A stretch of 64,000 bases of DNA from Sarcocystis neurona (GCA_000727475.1 KL647296.1:1-64000), one strand, 5' to 3'; positions 33,901 to 41,100 are shown, numbered from the stretch's first letter. Notes: a model not told the origin generated them from the letters alone. Numbers and translations: made by a program.

Positions 33901-34537
33901 GCGGCGACCCGGCCTCAGAGAGGGGCTGCCTTCGAGACGAATTGTTGTGGGAGGCCAGACTCGGCAGCGCTCTCTCTCTCCGATACAAACGACCAAGCCA
34001 CGCGAGAAGACTATAAGTTTGACGAAGAGTACAACTTCGGCATTCCAAGGAGGTGCAGACGGACCGCCAATTTCGAGCGCTGATGGAGAGGCGCTCGAAA
34101 TTGTGGAAATGAGACGCAGGACGCTGACGCGTCGCCACCTGGAAGAACGTCGTCTTTCAGGTGTCACATTATCAGGAGAGCCCGAAACGAAGCGCACCGT
34201 TCGCCTGGGCAGCGGCGAGGGGGTCCAGTCAAAGCGCACTCTCAGTCTGAGCACACGCGGTGCTTCAGGGGATCTGTCCGACACAGCAGAAGCACATCCA
34301 GGAGATACTACCCGTACGCCGCCTAGCGCACTCGTCGGCGGGAGATCAGGTTCCTCTGACGACCGGCGGGTTGCACGGGCAAGAGGCTTTCAAGACACCG
34401 GTCGAGGAGAAAAACGCAGACTCAGTCCTGTACACATAGAAAGTCAAAGCTCGGAGCGACCACGTGTGTCTTCACCGGAGGATGCATCGGGTGCTGAGTC
34501 GGAGAAGGAGAAGACGAGCGCGGGAACCGGCCAGTAG
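158..34537 (+). CDS. Locus A: giant CRMP-like multi-pass membrane protein (5' partial, about 50 exons)
   Basis: One multi-exon gene covers this span; the start codon is upstream of the window. Joined exons give roughly 6,900 codons. Order of parts: a long array of one Cys-containing two-part module (158-24000), a linker region, a He_PIG/cadherin-like strand (26205-26400), GCC2/GCC3 Cys-rich modules (26400-29440 and 30280-31310), a PAN/apple-like segment (28533-28770), about nine or ten hydrophobic spans (31320-32600), then cytosolic coiled coils and a basic tail ending at the TAG at 34535-34537. Single-gene status rests on splice phases, which agree across nearly every junction from 25009 to 29078 and across most earlier ones. 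GCC2/GCC3 repeats followed by a multi-pass C-terminus are the hallmark of apicomplexan cysteine-repeat modular proteins (CRMPs), which in Toxoplasma act at the parasite apex in rhoptry secretion. That role is inferred here. Another large protist Cys-rich receptor is the alternative. Confidence 0.75.
1178..2513 (+). CDS. Locus A exons: 1178-1210, 1351 to about 1820, and about 2089-2513
   Basis: A 33-nt micro-exon (1178-1210, acceptor catgcag, donor gtaagg, phase 1 to 1) would join to 1351 (acceptor gcgtgcag, also phase 1). The next exon has the core ICYV (about 1603) and a downstream Cys pair, and ends in phase 0 at about 1802 or 1820. From the tcttgcag acceptor (2089) one frame runs to about 2210, after which the convincing frame shifts to one holding CPANVDDP and LCWL (about 2427), closing with the split-Gly donor gtgagc at 2514. 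The frame switch near 2100-2210 means a short intron or a sequence error that I could not resolve. Confidence 0.5.
2514..3331 (+). other. Large intron of locus A
   Basis: This stretch of about 820 bases lies between the donor at 2514 and the pyrimidine-rich acceptor ending tttgtccag at 3331. No frame in it carries the module motif or unusual Cys spacing, and neither strand shows a convincing exon. It is the largest gap without recognisable coding sequence in the first 20 kb, so a small undetected exon cannot be excluded. Confidence 0.5.
3332..5662 (+). CDS. Locus A exons: 3332-3474, 3887-4175, 4379-4706, 4910-5060, 5234-5662
   Basis: Five exons whose phases agree at every junction (0, 1, 2, 0). 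3332-3474 is a second half: VLCNEGDPGGC then ISVRG. 3887-4175 starts at tttcag and holds the core QELCFNG, ending at a split Gly. 4379-4706 is a second half (RVCEITVFLKAS) plus the next core AFCWS (about 4654), and closes with a strong gtgagt donor. 4910-5060 carries PYCSLASISEGCSF. 5234-5662 holds LCYAVRDCG (about 5443) running without an intron into WMVVCERLELSGC, showing both halves of one module in a single exon. That exon defines the module order: core, KWLG-type strand, then C-x7-C and I-x-I-S-G. Confidence 0.65.
5788..7274 (+). CDS. Locus A exons: 5788 to about 5900, about 6016-6318, 6698-6797, 6834-7274
   Basis: The 5788 exon (acceptor gatccag) is a hydrophilic Glu/Gln-rich linker that stops at about 5914 if not spliced; its donor is uncertain. 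The next exon encodes EVDCELMS and the core ALCWNVRRQ (about 6213), ending at a split Gly before gtatgt (6319). 6698-6797 follows the acceptor cttttcttccag and encodes a short segment with three cysteines (IQVCTG, YLCVSPC). 6834-7274 joins it in phase 2 and carries the core QLCWRS (about 7222), ending just before gtaaga. The LCWR copy lacks the usual downstream Cys. Confidence 0.6.
7529..9133 (+). CDS. Locus A exons: 7529-7682, 7841-8414, 8831-9133
   Basis: 7529-7682 (phase 2 in, phase 0 out) is a second half with ALCSQADDPEDC and TVTIK. 7841-8414 follows ttgtttgtag in phase 0 and holds a complete module: CPSEADDE, the core SICWTYGSTNDC (about 8078), the strand LKLGKMYWRG, then VTMCESASGCEVEVEG and HTLDHSYSRVALLNKCG. 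It is one of the clearest full-length copies and ends phase 1 at gtgagg. 8831-9133 follows tatttttgtag and holds a second half (VELVCDEGTTVVIVE) plus several further Cys (DWCKGRNYC, PNPCPTG), ending at gtaagt in phase 1. Confidence 0.65.
9327..11190 (+). CDS. Locus A exons: 9327-9563, about 9650-9795, 9828-10100, 10407-10579, 10902-11190
   Basis: 9327-9563 holds YRICWNPNEEL (about 9470) and ends at a split Gly (GISG). A second-half segment near 9610-9795 carries ECHWCGITGNVLG; its acceptor is unclear because the intron after 9563 would be short. 9828-10100 (acceptor gtttctcag) has GGECDVGGG and the core VLCWNW (about 10070), with a split-Gly donor at 10101. 10407-10579 is a second half (LLCGGAADTICEMSF). 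10902-11190 follows ctcactgcag in phase 0 and holds DACPADPSNP, the core HICWVNDGYC (about 11110), a Cys and the strand VGIVSWIG, split at gtgagg. The phase match 10579 to 10902 supports the model. Confidence 0.6.
11677..13632 (+). CDS. Locus A exons: 11677-11819, 12180-12588, 13114-13260, about 13303-13632
   Basis: 11677-11819 is a textbook second half: LLVRCKKDIPCDIVVKG then LMDLTISRVAIL and SCG. 12180-12588 (acceptor gatctgcag, phase 0) reads through a Ser/Thr-rich start to NTCFHRSACK and the core LICWNPSTQ (about 12512), ending at a split Gly before gtatgc. 13114-13260 is a second half beginning GFRTTTAFCFSGSTC. About 13303-13632 contains VENCRLFAS in one frame and HMCWCDKRSVQNC (about 13555) in another; a short intron of about 59 bases (13409-13467, ending tttgcttcag) would join them in phase 1, but its gtggac donor is weak. 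Confidence 0.6.
12697..12776. repeat. Two tandem 40-bp copies in an intron of locus A
   Basis: 12697-12736 and 12737-12776 both start gtcgaagg and end gttccta, with about six differences, mostly transitions. Both lie inside the intron that follows the donor at 12589. Confidence 0.7.
13997..15967 (+). CDS. Locus A exons: 13997-14575, 14635-14727, 14989-15273, 15713-15967
   Basis: All four are phase 1 to phase 1, so each can be inserted or lost without changing frame. 13997-14575 carries AVCPFVEDRC, the core LICWSS (about 14252, lacking the downstream Cys) and a second half (RVELTVAGLNG, VPRNMCG). 14635-14727 is a 93-nt exon with STHCESPFVVG. 14989-15273 follows ccttgtcttcag and includes DVCWCTDHYDC (about 15068), VAELNVV, then VACSHDSRCSFEFL. 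15713-15967 follows gcgccgcag and holds SICYCAIASTGC (about 15897) and VGTLVVYG, split at gtaaga. These are among the best-conserved CWC/CYC copies. Confidence 0.65.
16294..18463 (+). CDS. Locus A exons: 16294-16596, 16689-17018, 17378-17599, 17841-18463
   Basis: Each junction is phase 1 apart from the last donor (phase 0). 16294-16596 has SVLYCENDDEAHC (about 16518) and IAEVHLQG. 16689-17018 (acceptor cattttcag) has a second half WCALGSRCEFHLKF followed by the core EACWCGGTTETDC (about 16937) and IGEVKVTG. 17378-17599 is a second half (GECQVGSVC) ending in the sheet of the next module. 17841-18463 follows tcctccag and contains two cores, HLCQCPRVDGDC (about 17866) and YFVCYCRADG (about 18190), then VLVVTGP and a second half TCVAGRSCHVDV. 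The strand motif with the alternating I/V and terminal Gly is unmistakable in all of these. Confidence 0.7.
18870..21287 (+). CDS. Locus A exons: 18870-19092, from 19184, 19553-19969, 20148-20486, 20760-21287
   Basis: 18870-19092 carries KVCWRASGS (about 19030) without the second Cys, ending at a split Gly. From 19184 a second half reads GINNECISVDD; its donor between 19280 and 19400 is not clear. 19553-19969 (acceptor cacactgcag) holds NCTTQPWS and FAVCFCDGNTADC (about 19890), then VATVRVLG. 20148-20486 contains YSCGQAGTEK and RVCWCGGLGC (about 20413). 20760-21287 follows gttgtcttcacag and contains EKICGQEGTEK, VCYCSSKEGAC (about 21067), WVGNVTVLG and a second half. SCGQAGTEK and ICGQEGTEK show that neighbouring modules share more than the Cys framework, as expected of local duplications. 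Confidence 0.65.
21428..25940 (+). CDS. Locus A exons in the degenerate end of the array and linker (21428-25940)
   Basis: Exons read here: 21428-21496, 21556-21664, 22003-22401, 22670-22871, 23518-23848, 24317-24616, 25009-25284 and 25652-25940. Only 22003-22401 (YIICWSFGHS, about 22087, followed by a Ser/Pro/Asp-rich stretch) and 23518-23848 (YPICVTNVGLG) still show the core; the others are Cys-poor and look like beta-rich or linker sequence (for example ADLINHIVGLIYVDTEA and LTGIHFIEDNLFVASRD). Splice phases agree for 22871 to 23518, 24616 to 25009, 25284 to 25652 and 25940 to 26205. A possible extra exon lies at 24747-24850. The module seems to decay toward the membrane-proximal side; I recognise no named domain. 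Confidence 0.55.
26205..26603 (+). CDS. Locus A exon: He_PIG-like strand followed by first GCC2/GCC3 module
   Basis: The acceptor is gagcgcag (26204), the donor gtaagg (26604); both are phase 1. Residues reading LNSNTGEISGVISHTGKFQV match the 'structural repeat ending in N-x-x-T-G-x-I-S-G' consensus of putative Ig (He_PIG) and cadherin-like folds. Immediately after comes a GCC2/GCC3 pattern: CRAGDYYN, CEPCPIGTF, CQCIAGFE, CIPCPEG, with spacing C-x2-C-x-x-G. This family is common in CRMPs and in other protist surface proteins. The exon marks the switch from the repeated module to the Cys-dense stalk. Confidence 0.7.
26968..27785 (+). CDS. Locus A exons 26968-27076 and 27292-27785: GCC2/GCC3 modules
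   Basis: 26968-27076 has a strong acceptor (cactgtttttag) and donor gtaagc, and encodes DSNCTGKCPTNM and LHC. It joins 27292 in phase 2, with TG|T rebuilding a Cys codon. 27292-27785 contains GYFMEGDTCKPCPVGSYC, CKCMPGFTLEEDEC, CTPCPQP, CRLCASGYFFD and CIPCSKNHFCPG, then ends phase 2 before gtacgt. These are tandem GCC2/GCC3 repeats with the usual C-x2-C and G-Y/F pairs. They probably form disulfide-bonded extracellular stalk units. Confidence 0.75.
28134..28815 (+). CDS. Locus A exon: GCC2/GCC3 repeat plus PAN/apple-like segment
   Basis: The acceptor is ttgtttcctgcag (28133) and phase 2 joins correctly with 27785 (AG|G, Arg before CPKGYGK). First part: VCVECPRNTF and CIPCPSATV, GCC2/GCC3-like. 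Then comes an acidic Asn/Glu/Ser linker (about 28370-28460). From about 28533 the pattern is RICLPGD, ESCIEACARNVYC, SLTFRHG and WPCELHFYGK. A central C-x3-C-x5-C helix flanked by outer Cys fits the PAN/apple fold, used by apicomplexan adhesins for carbohydrate or protein binding. The call is from Cys spacing only. The donor is gtgcgt at 28816. Confidence 0.65.
29078..34537 (+). CDS. Locus A last exon: GCC2/GCC3 stalk, multi-pass membrane domain, coiled coils and basic tail
   Basis: A single 5.46-kb exon; the acceptor is ggatctgcag and phase 0 matches the previous donor. Parts: two GCC2/GCC3 repeats (29150-29430); an acidic insertion of about 270 residues with a run of Glu (29590-29635); further repeats (CIPCYKQMYCPG, CLCLPGYSYVGG, CNKCAPGTYK, CFCKVGKY, CHDCVQGGVCPGG; 30285-30715); a Cys-poor stretch; and CSRGSAGYLCSACEPGY (31230). 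Hydrophobic spans begin about 31320 (IVIFFSIRLVVCLVIWLLAS) and recur to about 32590, nine or ten by eye. The tail has an acidic patch (33060), heptad-like helices (33300-33610; ENEELKNEIEELNETLRQM) and many RRTL/RRSL-type basic motifs (33820-34420). The tail is probably cytosolic and possibly phosphorylated. Confidence 0.85.
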   Translation, partial: STETGVTSCLVERQLEDMLWRRVVYQECPMNAYCPGDKEAQIYECPSSSVTLVPRASSVDQCNCIPGYRSVAGQCEPCRIGTYKNTTSNMSCTECPSSFTTAAVASISAYDCVCLPGLYMKMSDDVDDEAKSPGSNADDNKDGAEADDILESPEEAHTESEAPLSPRGNEELEEEEEEEEEEGDEETQPNGEVGAQSIRSVAGGGGTENEIEQDYAKIFEADPGDANTQGEAKDYSVFEGGGLPSGREDRTDNFPDSSEVVIPADETQKERQHQGGVALLSDLVPGAGSASDAGLSFLLDTVATEHRKRSVTRSATARAHDIFGMHNGVRKGEFASAVELHGNLLIRADRGEVAALDVKYAAGRGGLAGVIFIADKGSSLLDWAKPKWLEKEMREKLEEVVKLHQCIPCYKQMYCPGLWLDPPLNHTHMPPQLCPEGSNVPSSTVIADSIEKCLCLPGYSYVGGGGDDKSLTMSCNKCAPGTYKELQENSPCAGRCMKDAETFEGAVAKIQCFCKVGKYAVESTGTDALFTCHDCVQGGVCPGGLKKRVREGIQSDHSFVDITIHDHQVPFPSKGFFAVYKELGDTVWDPSLVPMSANFTGDTFIAAADTEVDLFSRSIVDDVSFLNVSGGRQTDMSRHAPGSAAPFEGGHTPQRAVYRSKRLPVMQSRTVEQTGMLQVELKSVVKIGNPPLNLRYERIPDIHPCFEDMRCDGGPHNTCSRGSAGYLCSACEPGYSTAWYRSMCVACFSLWAEIVIFFSIRLVVCLVIWLLASLSVVAVEQRELVHPILLRILLSNYFLFSVFGLMPETSVSTLFEWAPLYRAFFYTGYFCSHAYLKLACITSALQLSVEYRHAWYMQRLFQILVPAFDAVLLTLVSMAAVSVYKIVLIRRIQRIQAVLTQARETRGGEFWTDCTIRKVESDRCLGLFRYLTSPTVFSWTGFKALLADLIPAYTVIWFWHYPALIIQFSELMSCVATRYKSESPIFVLSAMPIQSCNPDNLLFLGGFILGISGILLWGVGTIILLVVYIQHSQDAEPIQVRLRRSFLTNGYQVQYRAWEAVLTVRKGALALVMAMNIHLNSAGAQEVFRSSANLAISVVYVMMQLIMEPYDKRSHNLANRVEFYGLLAHVVNGVIIQGSYYFDAFKYVGPIPIVVTSLFYLYVLWSLFVEWGRTVIMRPYLARIPSFWRYYNRVTRSLARLYAAGNAKIYYNYITKDMVVEAATKLRVFHIRRLLRRRGYESTYRKINYENRLYFVAALTDSLSQLVIAWCQFTIPGDWLDFTIRYAFCYCFWQRHHGAIKFRVPMDSEEFDSIKPDLFSDWYHRPEVSENEDADVDMFEGKEYVCNEAEEELLRLMLDDDVYDDSPITLMELYVAVQSMRYIPQAQLRRLHYWYRERIANASNTLIPETRRENEELKNEIEELNETLRQMTGTKEIPGAPSFSPMDFFFTVEMVQQAHMEVARLQEQLEKAIEEITRNRVAQAVATHLLIGLQQEEAEHAREEAAEATGEVPSLPVAVGQEAAREPRQPLIGAIALLASKEEERMRYLSEKKIQTTLRGRRDLGKRKLKIPEKRLDRAATSRTLQRGFVTRRTLSGPGGRQGGRSTLRRPGLREGLPSRRIVVGGQTRQRSLSPIQTTKPREKTISLTKSTTSAFQGGADGPPISSADGEALEIVEMRRRTLTRRHLEERRLSGVTLSGEPETKRTVRLGSGEGVQSKRTLSLSTRGASGDLSDTAEAHPGDTTRTPPSALVGGRSGSSDDRRVARARGFQDTGRGEKRRLSPVHIESQSSERPRVSSPEDASGAESEKEKTSAGTGQ

Positions 34538-36182
34538 ACGCCGGAGTGTGCAGTATCCCAAAACGGAGGCGCCTTCCTCAGCCGAATCAGCTGCTCTGTC
34601 CAGTAGAGAAACGTCCACGCGACGCAGCCTTGGACCTGCTGCTACCTATGCTGCGTCACCCACAGGCGAAAAAGTACGCGTGTCGTCGTCCGAACCTCGG
34701 CGACGAAGTCTTGCTTCACCGAGGCTAGCGTCATTCGCTGGTAGCGAAAGAGAAGCGAGTGCGTCTGCAGAGGGCCCTCGTCCTCCTGTAAGGAGACACA
34801 GACCTGGTTCTTCTGCCGCAGCTGGGCCGAGGTTCCGCGAGGTGAATCGAGCGACGGACGAGCCTCACTAGCGGCGCGGACGGACAAGCAAGCAATACGT
34901 CCAGAAGCTGAAGCATCTGCACGCAGACAGCCTCAGAGGAGAGCCAATTCTGGACGGTCAGAGGGGCCTCACATGAAAGATTAGCATGAAGCCGGCTTGA
35001 AGATGCATCACGAACCTTGTGCTGACAGGGTGTGTGGTGGGGGTATGACATCGTGGAAACACTTTGTACGCTTCTTTATTCATATTTTCTTTGCCTGTGT
35101 ACTGATTTTTGTAGCAGGTTGACGCTCGAGTCCCTGTTGTGCGAATCACGTGAGGTCGTGTCGTGTAGTTTACAATGGGTGAAATCGTCACGTGTTCCCT
35201 GCCGTAGACGGAAGTGCTGAAGGCAATCCTCCAAGCGTTGTTTTTGTGTCGTGTCCCGCGCAGGGCGTATCATTGTGCGGCTGAGGCGCAGTTTTGTCTC
35301 TTGATCGTCTTCACAGTGCCGGGCAGTACAGCGGCGGCCTTCATCCGTCACTTTTTCACTTGAGCTGATTCAGGCGACGGTGAACGCAACAACGCCAAAC
35401 TGTTTCGCATTGTTAAGAACGACTGGAGCGAAAAAATAGCGGCACGAAGGGGTTGTAATTTTTGCAGTTGGAATAGGAAAAGTGCCAGTGGGTAGCAACA
35501 GCAATACGCAGTCCGCAGCGCAGACCTCTCTGTGCATGTGGGGGGAAGACAAACTTCGTCTATCGGTGAAACACCAACGCCGACCTTGACTTTTACACAA
35601 GCGGGACACGGCATCGCACGCTGTACAGTAGCGACAGTAATGGTGCTACATATCACTAATGTGAAAGAGCTCTCTAGGCGACCCTCTGTTCTTGCATTCC
35701 AGGAGTATGCGCACACCACGTAGGACGTCCAGAGATAAGGCAACGAATGAAAGCTGAAACATTACTTGTACCGTCGGAGATACTACCTAACTTGCTATCA
35801 ATGGCTATAAGCATTTTTACCAAATCCCGCAGACGTTTCGCATCCGGGCAGACAGATACCGAGTATACACAAATACACGTATTTCTTGCACACGGCAGTC
35901 CAGATATTGAAGTACGGCTCAAGCTGAACATGGCCCACCGTTTTGGGCTTCCAGCGTACGACGGGCGTGCGGGGGCACACACTGAGCGATCCCAAGATGC
36001 AAACTGCTAAGTCGACGCTTGACTTTGTGCATAGATCATTGGACGGTCAAGAAGTCCCCTACACCAACAATGCATGTACTGTACCCACGTCAGGTCAGCC
36101 TAACGTGTGTACGGAAGGTCTCCGATTCTTGTTGCCAGTAGCGCTCCCTGTCTTCAATAGACGGGTTGTTCACTCGAAGGCC
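34538..36182. other. Convergent 3' region between loci A and B
   Basis: This is about 1.6 kb between the stop of locus A (plus) and the presumed stop of locus B (minus). The first 330 bases stay open in another plus frame with an Arg/Ser/Pro/Glu composition like the tail of locus A (see findings). The remainder shows no frame with convincing composition on either strand; short minus-strand openings at 35348-35743 and 35674-35982 lack good splice context. It probably holds the two 3' UTRs. Confidence 0.5.
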
Positions 36183-38164
36183 TCATCCATCTGGGCCCTC
36201 CGCAAGTTGTCTCCCGTGGCGCACGAACTCTCGTTCCACCAGTTTTCTCAGTAGAGCGCGAGGAACGCCAGCCACCAAAGAAAGTTTTCCTACGGCAGAC
36301 TGTAGCGAACACGCCGGCTGTCGCATTCCTGCGGAAATTGTTGTTTCTAAAGTCTCTTTCTGCTTTGCAGAACAGAGGGATTGACACTCCCTTCCAGCGG
36401 CTTGGGGATAACCCGTCTCAGTTGAGTCCCTGACGCCTTCTTCACCCCGTAGCACGTCAGACTTCCTACCTAATGCAGTATTAGTCTTTTTCTCTAGGTC
36501 CCTATCTCTTGACATCTCATCCAGCGTCAGCGCCACTAACGCTGTCAGTAAACTCCGTCGAAGTTGTCCTTTTCCTGTTGTGTTGGTGGGTACAAGACCC
36601 GTTTTTTCAGCGGTTGTGCTAGCACCTTCGTAGGTTTCGTCGGCTTTTGACAAAGAGACGCAAAATTCGGGCTTGTTTTGCGTCGAACGATGTACTTCGC
36701 GGAACACGATTCGCCTCAGTTTTCGGTTAAGGACCTTCCGCAACGACTTCAGCAACAGCGTTGTATCGACATCATTTTCATCTGAAAGCTCATCCAGTGT
36801 CTGTACAGTCCTTAACAGCATACTCAATTGTTCAGTGCTCAATCGTAAACGAAGCTCACTTTCGACGGATCTGCCAGCACACTGATGAACCATGTTCATT
36901 CCGTCTATTATCGATGCGTTGCACACACGTCTAGTGGACGCCACTGTGAAAGGCTCGGTCCCCTCTGTGGGCGCACTACGTAGCGCACGACTTTCTTGCT
37001 GTACTGTGGCGTCGCGTGCACCAGATAAAAAACTCTGCCCTGGTGCTGCGTGTTCGTCCAGCCTGCATGCATGAACGAAAAACTTGCTCTCAGCGGCTCC
37101 GTCATAGCTGTCTGCAGAGTCTTTCACATACACGCGCGTTTCTGTTTCTGCGGTTGTCTTTCTCCCAGAAATGAGCACGTGACCCCGGGCTACCAGGGGC
37201 GTCTTTTTTTCACCTACTTTTTCCTTTTCGGTACTACCGTCTGCGCGAGACCCCGGGGCAGGCGGGCTCTGACCCTCTGTAAGTTTGTGAGCTAGTTGGT
37301 GGCAGCGACCGTCTGCAGTGTGATGCAAATACTTCTCAAAAGGACGCTGTTCAGCCTTTGAAGTACAGGCCTGTGAGCGTGACTTTTTTTGCAGCGTAAC
37401 CGGACAGGTGTCAGACGACGGAGGCGAAATTCCTACCACATCTACCAGGTACTTCGCCAAGATGGCGCAGAACGAGCTTTCAGGAATTTCGAGCTGTCTC
37501 GTCTGAGTGAAGTGACCGACGGCTGGGTGCACTTCCAGGAAGGTGTCTCCGCTGTAGGGACGGCAAGGATACAAAAGCTGTGCCCGGGTCTCCTCTGCGT
37601 TTGCGTTCCTTCCCACCGGCCTCGCAGCGTCCTGCAGAGTCAGCGTTCGAGGAAGGAGTCCTCCTTTCGCGGTCAGGAAGGAACAGTTCGACGAACAGGG
37701 CATATTTTGGACGTGTTTGGTGTTTTTCGCAGAGAGGCGGACACCACTTTTTTCCCCTCCGTGGAGACGTCGCAGTAACCCAGTGTACACGCGTACAGCG
37801 TCGAGTGTGACCGCCACACGCGGGTCGTCTCCACCAATTTTTGTGTCTGCCGTGTACCGTGACGTCAGCAAAGGAATGAAAGCCACGGACCTATCGAAAG
37901 ACACAATAGAGGCACAAAACTAATTTCATACGTAGATGTTTGCGTAGATGTGACCCTGCCTGAGAGGACTTTCTGGTCCTACACCCGTCATAAATGGTCC
38001 ACACAAAGGCCTCAGCTACGCTCTACTACGATCAACAGGCTATTGCCGGTGGTGTCATTCCAGAAAGAGGGGAGAACAGAGCAGCCGGAGGTTTACAAGA
38101 AATTACGTAACGCGCGTGGTCTACTCCATAAGGAGACTGCTGCGAAAGCACTTCAACTGCAGAT
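36183..38164 (-). CDS. Locus B last exons: 38107-38164 and about 36183-37890
   Basis: 38107-38164 (58 nt; acceptor catcatag, donor gtaatt) joins in phase 2 and reads SAVEVLSQQSPYGVDHARY. The last exon follows tgtctttcgatag at about 37891. It is Ser/Thr/Glu-rich with helix-like patches (STEQLSMLLRTVQTLDELSD, LLLKSLRKVLNRKLRRIV, RSLLTALVALTLDEMSRD, VPRALLRKLVEREFVRHG) and ends at TGA 36183-36185. The phase between these two exons does not fit as drawn. No RAP-domain signature is visible before the stop. Confidence 0.5.
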
Positions 38165-41100
38165 CTATGATGGGGGAAAAAATAAAACAAGTCACACGTC
38201 CTCCACCTAAAGCCACAGGTGCACACTTCTGTGCAGTGCACTCGCAGGCGATGGTGACGCGACTGAAAGGGTGGAATATTCATCGTGACACCGAAGAGCT
38301 ATGGGCAGCTAACGCGAACTATGACGCACATGCGTACGTATGTGAATAGAGTGTTCGTGCTGGAGCGGCGGGGAGACGGGCGCAGTAGTGAAATGTGCCG
38401 AAATCACTGTACAAGAGTACATACCTGTAGCATGTTTCCAGCAGGCTGCACACTGCATCAGCCTCGTCTTGAGATAAGGATATTGTTGCGAGACCATCGC
38501 GTGTCTCGTGTCTTGCTTTCCTTACGCCTTGCTCAAAGGGTGCCGCACTGCCTTGCCGTCCAGGTGTCAGTGGTTCTGCGTGCTGCGGTGTCGTGGTTGG
38601 CATCAGTGTCTCCGTTGGTGGGGCTGCCTGAGTCTGCACTGCTTCTCTTTTTGGGACTGCCCTGCCTCCCATTTCTCGTGCCACCGGCGCTAGAGTCGCT
38701 GTCACGCCAGTGCGTGCGGCTTTTGCGGGCTTCTCAGCGACCGTCCCCACTGCGGCTGTGGCCGCCGCGGCTGCCTGGTTGACTAATCGGAGCACGGAAA
38801 GTAGGTGAAGAATTACGACACGGGGGAAGCGCTGGGGTGCTACAGAGCTAGGTTCCAGTGCTCGCGTCTGCCGAGCGCACGCACCGACGAGGTTGGCCTC
38901 GTGTTGTATTGATTTGTGTCCGGCGGTCTCAAGAGTTCCGCCTCTAGTCCGTCCGGGTATTCTGGTGTGCCATTCAGTATCAGGTGGAAGTCGTGACGTC
39001 GCTACAGCCGCTGTGTCAGCGGCGAAGGGTGGACTTCCCGCAGCTGCAGTGGCACAGTCCGTGCGTAGTGTAGCGTCCACCATGGTCTTCGCAACCAGCG
39101 TGACTGCCCAGTGAATGTGACCAACAAGGAACTGTAGCACACCAGGTGCGAAAAATCGAAGCTTCACTACTGCTTGCAGCGCAGCGCTCGCTTCTCGCAG
39201 CAGCGGCACGCCCTTCAGTAGAGAAAGGATCGTTAAATCGCGCCCTGTAATAGCCTGTCCCCCGCTCAAAAACGGGCACCTCCTCTGATGCACAAGGCTA
39301 CAGTCATTCAGCATCCTACCTACTTTTTCGTGGTCTGCGGCCACTCTTGGTGACCTGTCCTCTCTTTTTCGCAATTCACAAGCTTCTGGGGCAGCTGCTG
39401 TTCCTTGTCTATTTGCTGGTGCAGTCAGGGTCTCCGGAGCATGAATACACGCAGGCCGTGTTACTTCCGCAAGTCCCTGGTGGTGTGTCATGTCGCCGAC
39501 AAAGCCTCTTTCGCATTGATTAGAAGACTCTTTGCAGAACACGTCTTTGTGGGCAACTTCCTTTGGAGGAACTGCTGGTGAGGATGGAGGGTCGCTAGCT
39601 AAGGAGGCAGAACGCACTCTTGATGCTGAGTTCTCGCTATTATTTATGGACATACAGGAGTCAGACGCCACACAGCTACTTTCTGTGAGCTGCGCAATGA
39701 GGTCGGTTCTACGAGCGTGTGTCAGAGAAGTTGATGCCCCATGTGGAGATCTTTCTTCATCACAAGGTTTCATTGACCTGGGTTTGAGCAGGGAGTGCTG
39801 CAGAACGCTTGACGCTCCGGGCGCCGGTGGTCCGGAAACCGAAGCGCCAGTACGGTCCTCTTCTTTCAGGAGTCTCCGACTGCGCTCGCTGTCACGCAGA
39901 ATGCGGCAGTACAGACAGCGCAGACGCGACTGCGCGAGCCAGTGGCCCCTTTGGGCGTGTATTTCTGGCGGTAGCAACAGCTGCGTGTCTACCAAATAGG
40001 GTAGGTGGGTGGGTTCGTGTGAAGCGGCGCGGGTTGGAGAGGCTGGTATAAAATACATGAATAAGTACGAGGGGGCTGGAGGCGCAGACCCCTCTCTGCT
40101 CTCGCCGCTCAGTAGCTGCTGACTACTCAGGATGCTATCGACGACGGCCAATGCCTGTGGACACGTCTGCTGCACCTGACGCATCTCGTGGTGTATAAGA
40201 CGAGCATGCTCCTGGTACGGCGTGAGAAAGCTTCGCCGCAGCGCGCTCCACCGTTTCATTGCGTGCTGCATAAGCTGCAAGAACACGCACGTCCACAAAG
40301 ACGTCCTTCATATGAAGAAGCGGCTGGGCGGCTCGCTGCTAAGGCAACGAAAGGGCGCGAGCCGCTGTGTAAATCACATACGATGGCGCATCGGCTGCGC
40401 GGGCCTTTCGTCAGACTCATGAGGGGTAATGTTGACGGAATTGAGGCACAAATGGCATGCCGCGTTGAGAGCGAAAGATACCCAAGTGCGGTTGAATATA
40501 GAAGCCGTTGTGCGCGTGTACACCAACGCCATCGTTTGTGGAGCACATGCGCTGCGGAGTCTTCGAAGCATTACAGTGGGCTTAAACTGACCTAAGAAAT
40601 GCATATCGCCTGCAGGTTACGCGTCAGAAGGCGATGTAGTGCATGCACTTTGAACTGAGAAACGTACCAGCTGCCTAGCAGGAATATAGCTGCACCTTGC
40701 TTGGAATTAATCGGGTATTGCACGTGCCCCGTCTTATCTCCCTGCCGGTGGCTCGCTAGACGTGAAAAGGCAGGGATTGAGTGGCACTGAAGAACCTTCC
40801 CTTTACCCGTGTGTTAGGTCTTACCCACGCATACACGCACGTGCCTACGTGTACACATATGTGCAGCATGACTGCTACGTGTACGGAGGGCTCGATTCTA
40901 TTGATTTGCTAAGTATCTGGCAAGACGGTCGGCACACAGTTAGACGTTTACTCGGCATGCGGTGCGTCCCCGCGAGCCACGACTGCTGCATATCTGCAGT
41001 ACAAGCAGTGGTTCGCACTGCACAATTCACGCACTTGGGACGGTCTGCCGCATTACGTAATGTCATGTGCTTCACTGACATATACAGTTTCACCTCTTTC

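Noticed and set aside
33426..34284. Minus-strand open frames opposite the basic tail of locus A
   Set aside because: Antisense to an Arg/Ser-rich coding region; no initiation or splice context and no recognisable domain.
36183..37904. Possible RAP domain at the C-terminus of locus B
   Set aside because: The usual features (a D-G-P/x-x-H segment and a G-W-x-V-x-x-I strand followed by a W) are not visible in this exon or in nearby frames.
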